From positions 2,189,801-2,253,800 of the forward strand of contig CH003228.1 of NCBI GenBank assembly GCA_000149265.1: a stretch of DNA of 64,000 nt, written 5' to 3'. Shown in pieces: positions 50,012-63,442 of the stretch. The notes under the pieces were generated by a model. The model worked only from the letters and a program-made list of their open reading frames with translations, did not search any database and was not told the origin of the DNA. This DNA is from Ciona savignyi (Eukaryota > Chordata > Ascidiacea > Phlebobranchia > Cionidae). Each line of letters begins with the position of its first letter. Position 1 is the first letter of the stretch. Made by a program: the position numbers and the translations under genes.

Positions 50012-52202
50012 CTTACGCTCCTATAAAGCAAACTTTCTATGTTCGGTCATATTACCTAGATACAGAAGTACAATAGAATTTCGATGAATTGTTAAATGAA
50101 TTGCTGAAGGCTTTTGTCGCCTGTTTGACTTAGAACAACACAGCGCTATGGGAGTTTAAAACGCATTCAAAGTATCGCCCACTGAAGTGTAGCGATACTA
50201 ACCTATTTATGAATATATATAGCGTGTAAAATGAATGCACAAAACTGTCCATTTTATATGTAAAAGTTTTCATTGGAAGTTAATTTTTGGTTAAATAAAT
50301 GAATAAATTGAACAACTGGTCGTCAGTATTGAATGTTGAACCTCAACTGCATCTCTTTGACATTCTGCCATTTTTTATCAAGTTTGGTTTATTTATTGGG
50401 GCGTTTACACCATTTTTAGTCACATGTTTGTTTTAGATTGTCGTGTCGCATTATGTTCTTCTCTTCCCCATAGTAACTGACTAAATAACCAAAGCTAACT
50501 TAAACAAACCTGGATAATAGTGGTCACGCTTGAATGTACTATATCTAAAATATCTCAAACATACGTCAACCCAAAAGAAGTTTTAATAAGACTGCTTCTT
50601 TTAACCCTATAAACAGCATTTTACCAAATAAAACATTTGTCTGCAGTAGTCAGGTGTAATGAACAGCGCACTAAATATATACTGTAGTCGAGATATGGAT
50701 TAAATATTATGTATATTGTACACAAGGCTTCATACTCCTCAAATAAGCTGCTTTAAGTAGCAAATCCTCTGTTGGACAAATAGAACAAATCGCCATCTTT
50801 TGTACACTCGAATAAGGAACACAAAGGCTCGGGCCAATTTACCAGCCACAAGTGCTCGCGACGAAAGATATCGCCTTTATAATTCACACAAAGAATATTT
50901 GATGTTGGAACTTTGTTGTAAGCGAACGTTACTCTTCTTTGTAATACAAGCTATGTGTTAATGAAACGTGAAACCACAGCTCGATACATTACCAAAGCAA
51001 GTACATATGTTCAGCGCATAAGGGCGTATGATAATTGTGATATTTGTTTGTTGTTACGGGCACCTGGCTAAATTGAACAGCATTTGTGGTAATGCCACAT
51101 GTACTGGTATCGACCTATCGTGTCACCATCGCTCGTTTTGTACTTTGTGCTTTATACACATATTGAGTTTGCGCTGCCCGTTTGTTCGCACAACGGTTCA
51201 CACAAAATAAATATGAGACCTAAAAGACTGTCAACTTTAAAATACGCGCCAGTTATACCGTCGTGTGGCCGAACGGTTAACGTGACCGATACATATACCG
51301 ACCTATACAACAACGGCCAAAGTGATGAGAGAATCCATCATAGAAACTTGGCACGAAAAAAAATCGCGCCAACTATATGTATGTGCCGAAGTAGGACAGG
51401 TTTTAGCAAAGTGGCTACGCGAACTTTTGACATATTAATTGCATCGAACATGTCTATATACAATATCAGTAAATATGAAAACGGTTGCGTGGTCGTTCAA
51501 CTCTTTTTTATAATCTTACATCAAAGTAGTATATGTCATAACCATAAAATTTTAGTTTAATATTTTATATTTTTACGACATATACTTTATAACATGCACA
51601 ATACCACTTCGTATATGAAAATACAATAAAATTTAATATCTGCCTCATACAAAAAATATTTTATGACAAACGTATTTGTAGAGCTGGCTATGACGCGAAA
51701 GTATGAAACGTTACGACGATTTTCAGGAACTGGATCTAGAATATGAAATTTGCTTGTTAGTAAAAAATTGTTTAAATAGTCAAGTCACTTAGATGGATCG
51801 GTCGCTTTTGCGGGTCGGTTAAGCTATTCACACTTTCTTGTTTTCATCCAATAGCTCTTTGTGGCTCAACTAAGAGCAGCATTAGTGTAGTAGGAACACA
51901 TAGATATAGCTTAACTTAACTAAAGTTGATTTTGTGTATTATATCAAGTGCTGTACGATAAGTTGAAAGCTAAACATGACCACAGGTATTTGTGACTTTG
52001 CGATTTATGATTTATACATTAGATTATTCAAAGCAAAAAGAACGTCAACGACGGTAATGTTTTTTTTTAATGAAACAATAACGTAATTTGAATAGGATTT
52101 TTTGCGATCTTATGATATGGACAATAGTTATTTGTTGTTTTATTGCTGTATTAATGTATAGTTTTAAACAATTACTATTTTGCAGAAAACTTTACCAGCT
52201 GG
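50012..52202. other. RGS22-SLC10 A upstream region
   Basis: Head-to-head interval between RGS22 and the first SLC10 gene, so both promoters should lie here. One short SINE is present at 51258-51364. A strong acceptor (TTTTGCAG, ending 52185) lies 17 bases before the SLC10 start codon, so an upstream 5' UTR exon probably exists within this stretch, but I cannot place it. Confidence 0.5.
51258..51364 (+). mobile_element. Short tRNA-Leu/Ser-like SINE
   Basis: Second copy of the short SINE family: GTGTGGCCGAACGGTTAACG head, the CGATACATATACCGAC block, then a short A-run. Flanking 13-mers CGCGCCAGTTATA and CGCGCCAACTATA are an aged target-site duplication with two differences. It is older than the copy at 46001. 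Confidence 0.8.
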
Positions 52203-55200
52203 ATGACAACTCCGCAAATGGCCAGGCCGGCACCTCCTTTTAATCCAAGCGCCCAACTGTCCATTGCAACCAAGTAAAGTCATGACGACTGTTTTGTTTT
52301 AACCGTTATCATGCATATGACCAAGTATATATTTCTTTCTTTAGAACGCGTAGATTTTTTATACGAATTTTATAAAATAAGGTTTACATTTGACATTCGC
52401 CTACTATACAACAGATCAGTAAATTAATATCGTAAATAAATGTCTCATAGTTTTTATACATATGTGTATATGCATTATATTGGTAGATTATCATACATTT
52501 TATAAAAAAAAGGTAGAGTTGTAGTTTAAGCAACTTTCTGATGTGTTTTAACTACTGTAAATATCCAGTTTTAATTGCAGTTTATTATTGTGTAAGAAAT
52601 TCAATAAAATACGTAAATAAGAATAAATTTGTATAATATCAATAAATATGTAACCGTATTTGCAGCGTCATAACATGTAATTGAACACTTTCTGCAGCGT
52701 CACCATATGTGTCGGAATGCTAGGAATTGGTCTTACCGCCGATGTCCGGCAGATATGGTACTATTTAAAAAGACCAAAGGCCTACTTGATTGGCGTTGGG
52801 TTGCAGCTCCTTTTTGTTCCGCGTAAGTGATTTTTATTCAATCTATTCTTACAAAAAAAATATGTTTTTCCGCATTTTCGGACAATGTGTATTATAATTG
52901 AATTAAGTTTTTTTTTCACGTCATTGTCAAAGATCTTTCAAAATGTTTTGTTTTTACCAAAAAAATATTTTAAAAACTAAGTGCGGTATCATTGACAAGA
53001 TTATGAAAACGATTACTTGTTTTGCAGTCATCGCATGGGCGCTTACAAAGATATTCGTAATGGACAACACCGAGGCGCTGGGTGTCATGATTCAGGGCTG
53101 TTCACCCGGGGGAACTGTCAGTAACGTCGTGGTATTTTGGGTGAATGGCGTCATTAATCTCAGGTAAAGAAGTTGTGAGATTTATTGTGGTTCAACGTTC
53201 TTTGTGACAAGGGCACTGACTTTACGACGGCGAAAAATAGGGTATTTACCTAGTGAGCCAAAATTGGGCCATCATTCCATTACTAGGCATAGGGCACACT
53301 AGAGGACGAGCAATCCATCTTATGGCGTGACAGAGGCGCCATTGTCCTATATATTTAATAGTTCTACCGCGCTTTAGTAAATACCGTTCAGTTTTTTATT
53401 TCTTTGTTTTGTTATAAATAAAATAAAACACGAACTTTGTATTATTTAAGTATATAAAATATATGATTTTTATGGACTTGGCTATTTTTTATTTATTGAT
53501 TTATAATTCCAGTATCGCAATGACATCAACTACGACAATACTTGCTCTGGGCACAATGCCGCTGTGGCTGCTGATATTTGAAAAGGGAAACAACCTTAGC
53601 GGAGCTCTTAAGATTCCATTTGAAGATTTGGGTACACTTATTATTGTTTACAAATTTCATTAATGTTTAATTTTGTAAACAAAATTTATAACCAAGGTTA
53701 CAACTAAACAACTTCTCCTAATTAAAAGGGTCAAGTGAGTGGTGTATATTTTGAGTAAACAATACATTTTCTGTTATAATATGTATCTTCCAGATATGAA
53801 AAGAACCAAAATATATTTTTAAAGGTATCACTCTGGCAACCTTTATGGGCCCACTTCTTCTTGGAATGCTTTGCTCGTGGTATTTCCGTAAACGAGAAGA
53901 AATTATTGCGAAGATAGCAAAGGTAAAATGCGATAATATATGGATCTTCCATGTACCTTACAGCTGATATAATTGTTTACTCACAAGCTTACTATGAAAA
54001 TGCTTAATTTTGATACATAGCGTTTAACCACAGCTTAAAAATTTCAGAATGATTCATTGTATAGGAAATAACGCTTTGTATTGAACTACTATCTATCGCA
54101 CTGAGTAACTTTGTATTATTTAAAGCATATTAGGTAAAGACTCTTTTAATGAAAATCTAATACACCAATATAAGTGTAAAAATGTTATAAGTTTTCATTA
54201 TAAGCAGAAAATAAAATATTCGACTATAACCTGTACCCCGTGCATCCCCAGGTAATCATAGCGTTGGCATCGCTAGGGATTCTGGTGATTACCATTGTGG
54301 GAGCCGTCATTCGACCAATCAGATGGACGTTATCATGGCAGCAAGGAGTGGTAAGCATTTATTTCGAATTTATTGAATTTTAAGTACAATCCATGATCCG
54401 AAGAAGAGGCGTTGTTTTCCACTTTATGGGTAACGTGCTACATTTTTTTTAAAATTATTGGATTTATTTTTTTCTTTTAGATTTAGATTATAGATATACA
54501 TCTAAATGCCAACTTAAGAAGTATAACTCACATCTTACATTTTTAGATTGTAGCGTTAATGCCTGCCACCATATACGCCGTTGGGCATCTGGTTTGCTCC
54601 ATTCCTGTATTAAAACTTGGCCCTAGAATACGCCGAACAGTGGGGATTGAGATCGCTTTTCAAAACGTTCAAGTAAGTTATTAATGTTTAAAAATCTATT
54701 CTTGCTAAGACATTATGTTCCAAAGCCTTTTTGCAGTTAATTTTTTATAAAGTTGGTCTTAAACTAAACGGACATTACCTAAACCCAGCGGATTAATGTT
54801 CTACCAAATTAAAGAAACATGTGAATCATAAACAACACACTACAATAGCTCTGGTAACCCGACGGTGGGCGCGAGGTGATCTGATGATTGCCCGTGTGAT
54901 AACCTCCTTGGTTTTCATATTCACGGGGATAAACATGAATATCCTATGTATTAAAACTTATACAGATATAATGACTAATTAGATGTAGATGTGCACAAAG
55001 TTGACAAGGCTGATTATATTTATCAATATTTTAATTTGTGATTTTAAGGGTCCGTCATACGGTGACTAACCATATGGACAATCCGATTATTTTTGTTTAG
55101 TCAATAACAAATGTGACATGCTTGCCATACGTTCAACGTAGAAAAGGGAAAAAAACTAATAGAATGTGTTTCCTGTAAGGGGCCTATAATTAACATATTT

Positions 55201-55584
55201 TCTTTTATATTTTTGTGCTGTCAACCACAGGTTTGTTCTGCTGTGTTGACTACAACGTTTTTGGCAACTCAACCGCGGATTTTTGGACAACTCATTCTTT
55301 TTCCACTTCTATACTACATTTTCCAAGTAAGCGCCATTTGGTTTTAATCTATAAAGATACACTATTAACACAATTGTGTGTATGTTCATAATGTTGTCTT
55401 GTTTTAGATAGCGTATGCAGTCTTGTACTTGGTCATAGTCCGAGTTGGCCGTAAATATGGTTACTTCGAAGAAGAAGAGGAAGTGGAACCAGTGGTTGCG
55501 CTTACTGATGAAAAAACACCTGCGGATCACCAAGCAGAAAACGGAAAGGTTAACCCTGTATATCTGAAAGAGGAAAAACTATAA
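52203..55584 (+). CDS. SLC10 sodium/bile-acid-type symporter, gene A
   Basis: Sodium-coupled organic-anion symporter of the SLC10 family, closest in feel to SLC10A1/A2/A6. Exons: 52203-52273, 52698-52822, 53028-53163, 53513-53631, 53825-53922, 54252-54350, 54547-54672, 55231-55326, 55408-55584, in frame for 348 aa. Visible family motifs: GCSPGGTVSN in the first unwound helix, MTSTTTILALGTMPLWLL, and the E-x3-Q sodium pair in VGIEIAFQNVQ. LATQPRIFGQLILFPLLYYI is the following helix. The C-terminus is acidic and cytosolic. The N-terminus has only about 24 residues before the first clear helix and no sequon was seen in it, so it is shorter than in ASBT. Physiological substrate is not evident; bile salts should not be assumed in a tunicate. 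Tandem with gene B. Confidence 0.92.
54768..54948 (+). mobile_element. Main SINE, 5'-truncated
   Basis: Body and tail of the SINE in intron 7 of SLC10 gene A: ACCCAGCGGATTAATG, GGTAACCCGACGGTGGGCGC, TTGCCCGTGTGATAACC, ending ATGAATATCCTATG. The tRNA-like head is absent. Confidence 0.8.
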
Positions 55585-57409
55585 ACAAATCTGGTTACTT
55601 ACGTCAGAGTACACCTATAAATGTACAAACAAAATGAGTTTTACTCCACAGTATTTGTAAAGCAAAAGTCATATACTGACCAAGAGATGCTAGCACCCCT
55701 CGGCCAGCTATATTGCGTTTATTGTATTTTAAGAATTATTAAACATTGCTTGTGAGCTTGTATCGATATTACTAATGGCGTCTACTTCTATATTAAGTAC
55801 AACAAAAAATAAGTTGTTCGTCGTGTACATGAAGAAAATCGTGCTTTATATTTTTCAGCCGTTGAAATTTTTGTGTAATTGAAATTCAGTAATGTTACAT
55901 TTCTTACGTACTTTTATTTTTGCACATTATGTTAAAATGTTACAGCACTATATATCGCTTAGCAATTAAATTAAAACTTTAAAATTGGGCGAATAGACTC
56001 GTTGGTTTAAAATATATTCCGACCATATCATCATACCCGTAGTGGTAACATTGGCAGGCAACATTCGCACATCTTGTTTGTTTCTGTTAAGGGTATTTTT
56101 TGAAATCGAACGAAGCATATGTAAAATGTAATAACAAGCTTTTGGCATTTTAATGTCGATAATATTTTTTTCATTGCCGCTATTTGGATACTAAGATACA
56201 ATTTATAGAAAGTTGTAAATACATAAAATGATGAACTTCCCCCAAAACTCGAGACATTCAACCATGGAACAACCATAACTATTTTTAAAACATACTAGGC
56301 ATGCCTGCTCTAGACGCAGAAAAAGAACAAAGAGAGTCAAAATAAAATGTATTCTTTTTGAATTTAAATTGAACCAATAAATAAGCAAAGTAAAAATAAA
56401 AAGTTTCCTTCGGATTCGAAGTGAAGCCATAACAAACATATCCTTGTTATTAAGTGTTGTGTTTAAGTAAGTGACTCAATTCAAGTTTTTTCAAAGCATT
56501 TCGCGCAAGTTTGATCTGGTCACGTGATTGGCAAACTACCATTGTGACGGTGTTCACTGTTACTAACGCGATTTTTTGTGAGCCCTCAAGCAATGTTTCT
56601 TCGCTTCGTGTCTGGCTAAGGCGGTTTCGATAAATAAGGCATCTATAGATTTGCGTGATAACGTGCTGCTATCGCATAACGTTTTGTGATAAATGAACTT
56701 GATCTTATCGTTTTTTTATACATTGTTTAGACTTATGAAAGAAAGAACAATATATCGATAAGAGAAATAAACTAGTGATATATATAATTGCTTCCCTATT
56801 AATATAGCACGTGGCAAATGACAATATAACTGACTAAATATTATTTTACTTCAAATGTAAAATATCATAATTGGTTGTATGATGTATGACCAGGTAAAGA
56901 GAAAATTCGGCGAATATCCCAGCGGCGAGCAAATGATTATTTAGACTTCACATTAAATCGTCATTTCATGCAACAAGGATCGAATTACTCAGTTACTGAC
57001 AATTTTGCGTTATGGTGTCCAAAAAACCGTTGACGGAAAAGTTATACTGTTTATAAATATAATCCAAGTAAGACAAATCAGTTAGTCACGAATGCAGTGG
57101 CCATAAAATCATCAACAGTTTTTTCTTATAGAATTTCGCATGGTTGGTCAGGCGTAAACGCGTGAAAATTTAGGGAGTCGTTGGGTGCAGTGTTTTCTGT
57201 TGTGTGCAGAGTTGACTCCCACGGTTTGTAGGAATTTTAATGAGTAACGAATTGGCAGCTTCTTTCAGCGAATTTTAATCAGTAATATCGCAATTAAGCG
57301 GTAAATTGAGTTGATGTCAAGTTTCATTGCTTCGTTAAACCGTGTTTATGTAAATGCAGATCTGTAATTTGGTGTGTAGGGAACATTACGAGTAACAAAA
57401 CAACACGCC
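55585..57409. other. Spacer between SLC10 genes
   Basis: 3' flank of gene A and upstream region of gene B. Minus-strand open frames of 60-81 codons between 55.9 and 56.4 kb overlap one another in different frames and have no family resemblance, so they are left out. No repeat is recognised. Confidence 0.5.
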
Positions 57410-60400
57410 ATGACAACGGCCATGTCGACAAGTAAGTATATATAGCATTTGTATTTTTAGTACAGAGAATTATTTACCCAAAGTGTGTTTGTCACGTATT
57501 GTGCCGAATGATTGATTAGGCAATTAAACGTGATTCATCCGTTCCACATAATAAGTTGATCCTTTAGAAGGCCCGAGTTAGTGCTGCAATAATACGTTTT
57601 TTGTTTAAAAACAATAATTTTGTGGCAACTATAGTTTTTATTTATTGTAATATCGTTTGGGTTTAGAATTATTCCCCACCCGCTAACAGACAAACACACT
57701 TCTGTGTGTTGTGTAGCATGAACATTCTATTTTTAGTCGACACGCCGTATCGAATTGTATTGTAAAAATTCGGTTAAAAGTCTTGCATGAGAGAATGGCG
57801 TTAAACTTGTTTCAATTTTCAGGTGCTGCGGTTAATGTGACAACAAAAGCCTTCGTTTTCGTTCCCACTCAGAGCCTTCAAAGCTTTCACATTTCGGTGG
57901 CAACAAAGTAAACTACACAAGAAATGATTTTAAGCAGGAAACTAGTATTTTAATCAAGAAAAATACACTCAAATTTTAAATAATTACTGGCAGCTGGTTG
58001 TTAAAATATTTTGTTATATATATAGGCTAACTGGCTAAGTTAAAAGTCACAATAGGCTCGTAAGTAAGATCGATTTTGTATAAAAATCAGTATATTTCGA
58101 CTACGTTAATCACTCAGTCACACGATCGCGCTGTTTGTTTTTACAGCGTCATCATAGCTGTCGGAATGTTCGGGATAGGGTTGACTTCAGATTTGCGCAA
58201 CATATGGTACTACCTGAAAAGGCCCAAGGCTTATTTGATTGGAATCTTGCTGCAACTTATCTTTGTACCGCGTAAGTATTTAATTCTAAGAATAAAGCTT
58301 AAAATAACCGTTTCACCAAGCGGCGGGTGCGTGATACTTGCGCATATAATGTATGAATATTATGGTTACGTAATTTTGATCTCGCCAAGGTTATTTGTCA
58401 TAAACCTGTTTTGCAGTTTTTGCATGGACTTTGACGAAGATCTTTGTAATGAATAACATCCAGGCGCTCGGTGTGATGATTCAGGGCTGTTCGCCCGGTG
58501 GAACTATTAGCAACGTTGTGGTGTATTGGGTGGACGGTGTCGTCGACCTCAGGTATTTGATGCATTCGGAAAAATAATCGCTAGCCGTTAAAAGTTCAAA
58601 GGGCTGATGACATATAAAAATTGGAAAAGAAATATTACTGTCAACAATTCAGCCTTATATAGTCATAGTGTTCATAATGATGTATTACTCATTAAAAGGT
58701 TCAAACTCGAGTTGGTGGGATCATTTTACCGTCGTAATGTCGAAAGTAAATTTATACATCACGTCTTACTATAAGTAACCTGTTGCCCATTCGCCATACA
58801 TAATGTCACATAATGCCTGAGTGGGAACATGCACGTAATTTCATCATAAATCTTAAATGTGCATTTTTTTATTTTAGTGTCGCAATGACCTCAACTACTA
58901 CCGTACTCGCTCTGGGTACAATGCCGCTGTGGTTGCTGATATTTGAAAAGGGAAACAACCTGAGTAGCGACTTAAAGATCCCTTTTAGAGATTTGGGTAA
59001 AGTTTGCAGGACGTTTTTAAACTTCTTATTTAAGTCGATATTTACATTATACATGTAAATATAAAGATATAATCGTAGATAGATACGGAATAACATGCTA
59101 ATCGTTCACTGATGCACCATGTCGCAGTGATCCTGCCCAACTGAACCACCAAGAAATTTTAAAAGTGATGTGACGCGTTAGAGCACATGATGGACATAAC
59201 ATCATGAAATTTAGGTTTTTACCAGAAACTTATGAATTTCGTAAACCACTACATAAATTTGATAACCAATTGAATTTTGGTATAAAACACCACGACCTAC
59301 AAGGCTTTTATGATTACTGTCGTATGGCCGAATGACTAGCACGACCAATTCATTTAAAATTTAAAACGGACCTTATAAGGAGCACATTGAACCCAGTAAT
59401 GAGATACCACGGTTTCCTAACTTAAAAAACTCGGTAAAAAACAACTTGATGCTATTGTGTGGACGAATTGAAGCGTGATTAAACTATACACAGACTTATA
59501 TTAACGGTTTTGTGACGAACCTATCATGATTTAAAACTTGACCTGGTAAATATACTTGTTTTTTTACAAAGGCATCACACTTGCTTCTTTTCTTGGGCCC
59601 CTGTTGGTTGGGATGATATTTTCGTGGATTTTCCGCAATAAAAAGGAGACCTTGAAAAAAATAGCAAAGGTAAGAAACTTCAAGGGTAAAATAACGTTAA
59701 TTATACAGTATTTTGGCAAGTCTTGTCGTTTGGCCCACTTGCAGAGTGGGTTCGTCAACCAAAAGGTAGTTTGTTCTACACAGATGGGTCCCCTGTGTAG
59801 AGCAGAAGTTATCCATAAAAACTCGGCATTCGTGTCCTGTGAAAGCAATTTATTGGTCTGGTTAACATCATTTTGATCAGGGATTTTTCTTTTGGTGCAT
59901 TCATAATTTATTTTATAGATTAACAACTTTCTTTTTACTATTTGGAATATTAGAGTTTATTTATATTTCCTGGATATCGGCTTTCAAAGAACATCGGCGC
60001 CCAAAATATCATAACCCTGGATTTTCTTTATTTTTTATGACCTGTCGGTAATTCCCCTGTAATAATTTAACCTACATTTACCACTGTGTATCAAATAAAA
60101 CCTCTTCTTTAAGTTTTGAACAAATCGGACACTTCTCTTTTAAATCTAAATTTATTTAATATATTTACAATTTTTAATTAACATTTTGGGTAAATAGTCA
60201 TATCCAGTTCCAAGATATCGGCTAAGAAAAAAATCCTTCAAACGTACCACTTTTTATTTGCTGGGAAGTTCTTTGAGGATATCTTCCTTCAATTTTTTTA
60301 GCTGTTGAAAATATTCAGGTAATCATCGCTTTGGCATCGATCGCTATTTTGGTTCTTCTTGTTGTAACCAGTATAATACGGCCGATACGGTGGACACTTA

Positions 60401-61510
60401 CTTGGAAACAAGGTGTGGTAAGTAGATTCTTATAAAATGTACTTACATTAGAGTGCTGTTAAATATTCCTTTTTACACAAAATACCCAAGGTTGTCGCTA
60501 TAATGCAACCGTTGATATACGTTGTTGGTCATGGCATTAGCGCCATCCCTGCGCTTAAACTAAGTCCGAAAGTACGCCGCACGGTGGGGATAGAGGTCGC
60601 TTTTCAAAATGTACAAGTGAGTATAGCAGGCATTGGTATCTATGCTGAACATTTTTATACTTAAGAGTTATTGCAACAGGTTTGTGCCGCGGTCTTAACC
60701 ACAACCTTTCTGGCTACCCAACCACGAGTTTACGGACAACTCATTCTGTTTCCACTTCTCTACTATATTTTTCAAGTGAGTCAAAACAATATTCTTTTAA
60801 TAACATAGCTAAAAACTCTACAAAGTAAAAGTGTTCTTTCTACCATTTAAACAATATACAGAATGTATTTGACATGTGTGGGGGCAATTGCCCTGTAGCT
60901 ACATAAAATGCAATTTTGCATTACAGGCTATAAAACTATTTAGGATAGGATATTCATGTTTATCCCCGTGAATGGGAAAAACAAGGGGGTTATCACACGG
61001 GCAATCGTCAGATCACCTCGCGCCCATCGTCGGGTTACCGGAGCTATTGCAGTGTGTTGTATATGACAGACAGTTTCCTTCAATTTGGTAGAACCTATTT
61101 ATCCGCTGGGTTCAGGCAATGTCCGTAAAGTGCCTTGCCCAAGGACACAACCGACTGGCTAGCGACCAGTTTCGCACCTGCAACCTTTCGATTGAAAGGC
61201 GACGCACTTAACCGCTAGACCACCGGGCCGGACGAATTTTGCTAGTTCAATATCAAAAATGGTTGAATGAGCGTAAATATGCAACCTACCTTTGATTATG
61301 TGTCTGTCGCCATCACTAGGTAATACGTTTATGTAGGTCGGTTACGGAGTCGTGTACGCATTGGTTCTATGGCTCGGTCGAAGAAACGGGTGTTTGAAAC
61401 CCGAAGATGACGAAGGACAAAAATTGAGGGAAAATCCGACTGACGCGGAAAACATAGACGAAGACGGTGGGAAAAAGAATCCGGCATTCGAGAATGAGAA
61501 CAAACTATAA
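57410..61510 (+). CDS. SLC10 sodium/bile-acid-type symporter, gene B
   Basis: Paralogue of the preceding SLC10 gene. Exons: 57410-57431, 57823-57907, 58147-58271, 58417-58552, 58878-58996, 59572-59669, 60319-60417, 60491-60616, 60680-60775, 61337-61510, in frame for 359 aa. From the third exon on, all internal exon lengths equal those of gene A (125, 136, 119, 98, 99, 126, 96 nt), so the pair arose by tandem duplication. The N-terminus differs: it is split over two exons and contains an NVT sequon. Family motifs GCSPGGTISN, MTSTTTVLALGTMPLWLL and the E-x3-Q pair in IEVAFQNVQ are intact. The cytosolic tail is acidic. A SINE sits in the last intron and a decayed short-SINE dimer in intron 5. 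A poly(A) signal AATAAA lies at 61858. Confidence 0.92.
59318..59550 (+). mobile_element. Short SINE dimer, decayed
   Basis: Two diverged short-SINE monomers in tandem in intron 5 of SLC10 gene B. The first runs from GTCGTATGGCCGAATGACTA to an A-rich CGGTAAAAAACA. The second runs from ATTGTGTGGACGAATTG to ACCTGGTAAA. Both keep the same order of motifs as the clean copy at 46001. Confidence 0.6.
60941..61233 (-). mobile_element. Main tRNA-headed SINE, full length
   Basis: Well-preserved minus-oriented copy in the last intron of SLC10 gene B. On the minus strand the head reads CCGGTGGTCTAGCGGTTAAG with a GCAGGTGCGAAACTGG box-B region, then the body, then a tail ending ATCCTATCCTA. It is the least diverged full-length copy here and a good family reference. 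Confidence 0.88.
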
Positions 61511-62411
61511 ATTACTGCGATCTTTGTGTGAGCTTGGGTTTAATTTCTCCAAATGTGGCATTATATGAATGTCAGTCTTTAGCATGATTCTACCTATCCT
61601 GTTAAAATGCCAGTAGGAGAAACCGCTCGCGATATTGTCACACGCCATGTATTCTGCGCCGTGAAAAACTACATTTCACTTACCTGTAGTAAGTTCTTTA
61701 TATAAAATATTTGAAACGTCGATTAATTTTAACTAATCACAATACTAACAACCACGTGGAAATACTCAATTGTTTGTAGGATTTGCGTTCGATAATATTG
61801 CAGGTTGGAGAAACGTGGCAAAAATCGTCAATTTAAAATGGGATTTAATGCGTCTTAAATAAAAGTTTTTTTACTCACATCAAGTTTTGTCTTAAACTAT
61901 GTTGTTAAACACCGTTCGTGTATTAACCCTAAAAGCTTTTATTTTTAAGTTAAAAGAACGAATTGGTTGTACATAAAAATACAACTAATTGCATTAGCTA
62001 CGCACGTCAAATGGACCGTTGACACATGTTAAAATATTCTACAATCCAATAGTTTACGGAAGTTAAACGTTTATGGTTATTTTCGTTTTCATATAAAAGG
62101 CGTTCTAAAATAATCATGTCGTATATAACTTTGCACATGGCTCTGAATTTGTGAAGCGCATATGTAGCATGACAATGTACAACTATGAGATTACTTTCAA
62201 CCAACAAAGATACAATTCTGTAGTTGGAGAAACATTACTAACCTTCTCAGTAACTAGAATGAATGAGATTCATTTTAGATGAACAAGTGAATACAAGACA
62301 GTGAAATAAGCAGCGGGCAGAAGTTTAAAATAAATCCAGCAAAAAGACGTTCTTACAGCTACGTTATAATATAAAAATGATCAGCACATAATGTCAGGTT
62401 TTCTCTTCCTC
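61511..62411. other. Tail-to-tail spacer
   Basis: Between the ends of SLC10 gene B and the unrecognised minus-strand gene. It contains the SLC10 3' UTR and AATAAA at 61858. No exon or repeat is recognised. Confidence 0.6.
61858..61863 (+). terminator. Poly(A) signal of SLC10 gene B
   Basis: AATAAA about 350 bp after the stop codon of SLC10 gene B, followed by a T-rich stretch. Confidence 0.5.
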
Positions 62412-63442
62412 TCATGTGAGGAGTTCATAAACCTGTGAGCCGGGAATTTTATGGATCAGTTTAAGCGAGCACAATACGTAGATGCAACTTTTTGCTTTGC
62501 TTCCCAGTCCAGTAGCATCTTCTATCTCTTTGACACCGAATCTTTGTGCCCCACTGAAAACACAAACAAGTTTATATTTTAATAATTTAAACTTCAGAGC
62601 ACCAAAAGTTTGATAGATTGAAACTGGCTGCAAGCTTGGCTTGTCCTTTAGGCACATAGGCACGTTATGTAATCTGATGATTACCTATGTGAAGGTGACA
62701 TAATTTAACTATATCCTGTGAATATCAATGATATCTCAGTAATGATACGGTTTAACACAGGTGCTGCTATGATAGGTAAATACAATAATATCATTGTGGA
62801 AAAAAGTTCAATCTATCTAACATCCATTATCTGAAGGCAGTCGGTAAGTGTCATAGAGTAAGAACAGCAATAGGTCACTTAAAACTTTATATACACTTTA
62901 ACCTTGTGTCTACTTGGGGGATTTTTGGACGAACTGATATATTTTTCATACAGGAAAGTTGATGCTAATCACAAGCAACTGGTGCATTTAACATAGTGTA
63001 ACAATCAAGACTTACATTCCTTTCATATGTATCCTAATACTATCCAAAGCGGAGTTAACACATTCAAGTGAAAACAGACGTTTAGTACTGGTTGGAAGTT
63101 GTTCGTATGCAGCTGGATCTATCCAATCTTTTGATCGTCTGGAAGTGGAAATTACAAACAGTAGGTAAATATTGATGCTTACCATAATATGCTTGATACA
63201 AAAGTTTAATTGACATTTTAATTTATGTATTAACATTTTTCTGATTTTAACATAAAATGAATTATTAGGCAGGATTAAGACAATGCCTTATATAATTTTC
63301 AGAATTCTCTTAAACACCACAGTTCAGCTGAAATATACGGTTATCGTTACAACTCACCTGGCGTCGGAATCTCTGCATCTAAGGTCGGAGATACTAAAAT
63401 CAGGCATTTCCGGTGATAAGACTTCACTATTGCCACCATATC
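62412..63442 (-). CDS. 3' exons of an unrecognised gene (partial)
   Basis: Three minus-strand exons join in frame: 63358-63442, 63016-63138, 62412-62553. Together they encode about 115 residues ending VYELLT. The first part is acidic and Ser-rich (SPEMPDFSISDL). The second begins RRSKDWIDPAAYEQLP. The third (FGVKEIEDATGLGSKAKSCI, then KLIHKIPGSQVYEL) has the helix-turn-helix-plus-strand look of a winged-helix domain. Donor and acceptor sites are good and the phases agree, so I regard the exons as real. I do not recognise the protein. More 5' exons must exist, either at 63.45-64 kb or beyond the window edge. Confidence 0.6.

Noticed and set aside
51099-51560. A 153-codon plus-strand open frame
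   Set aside because: It runs across a short SINE and its flanks. No family motif or splice signal is seen.
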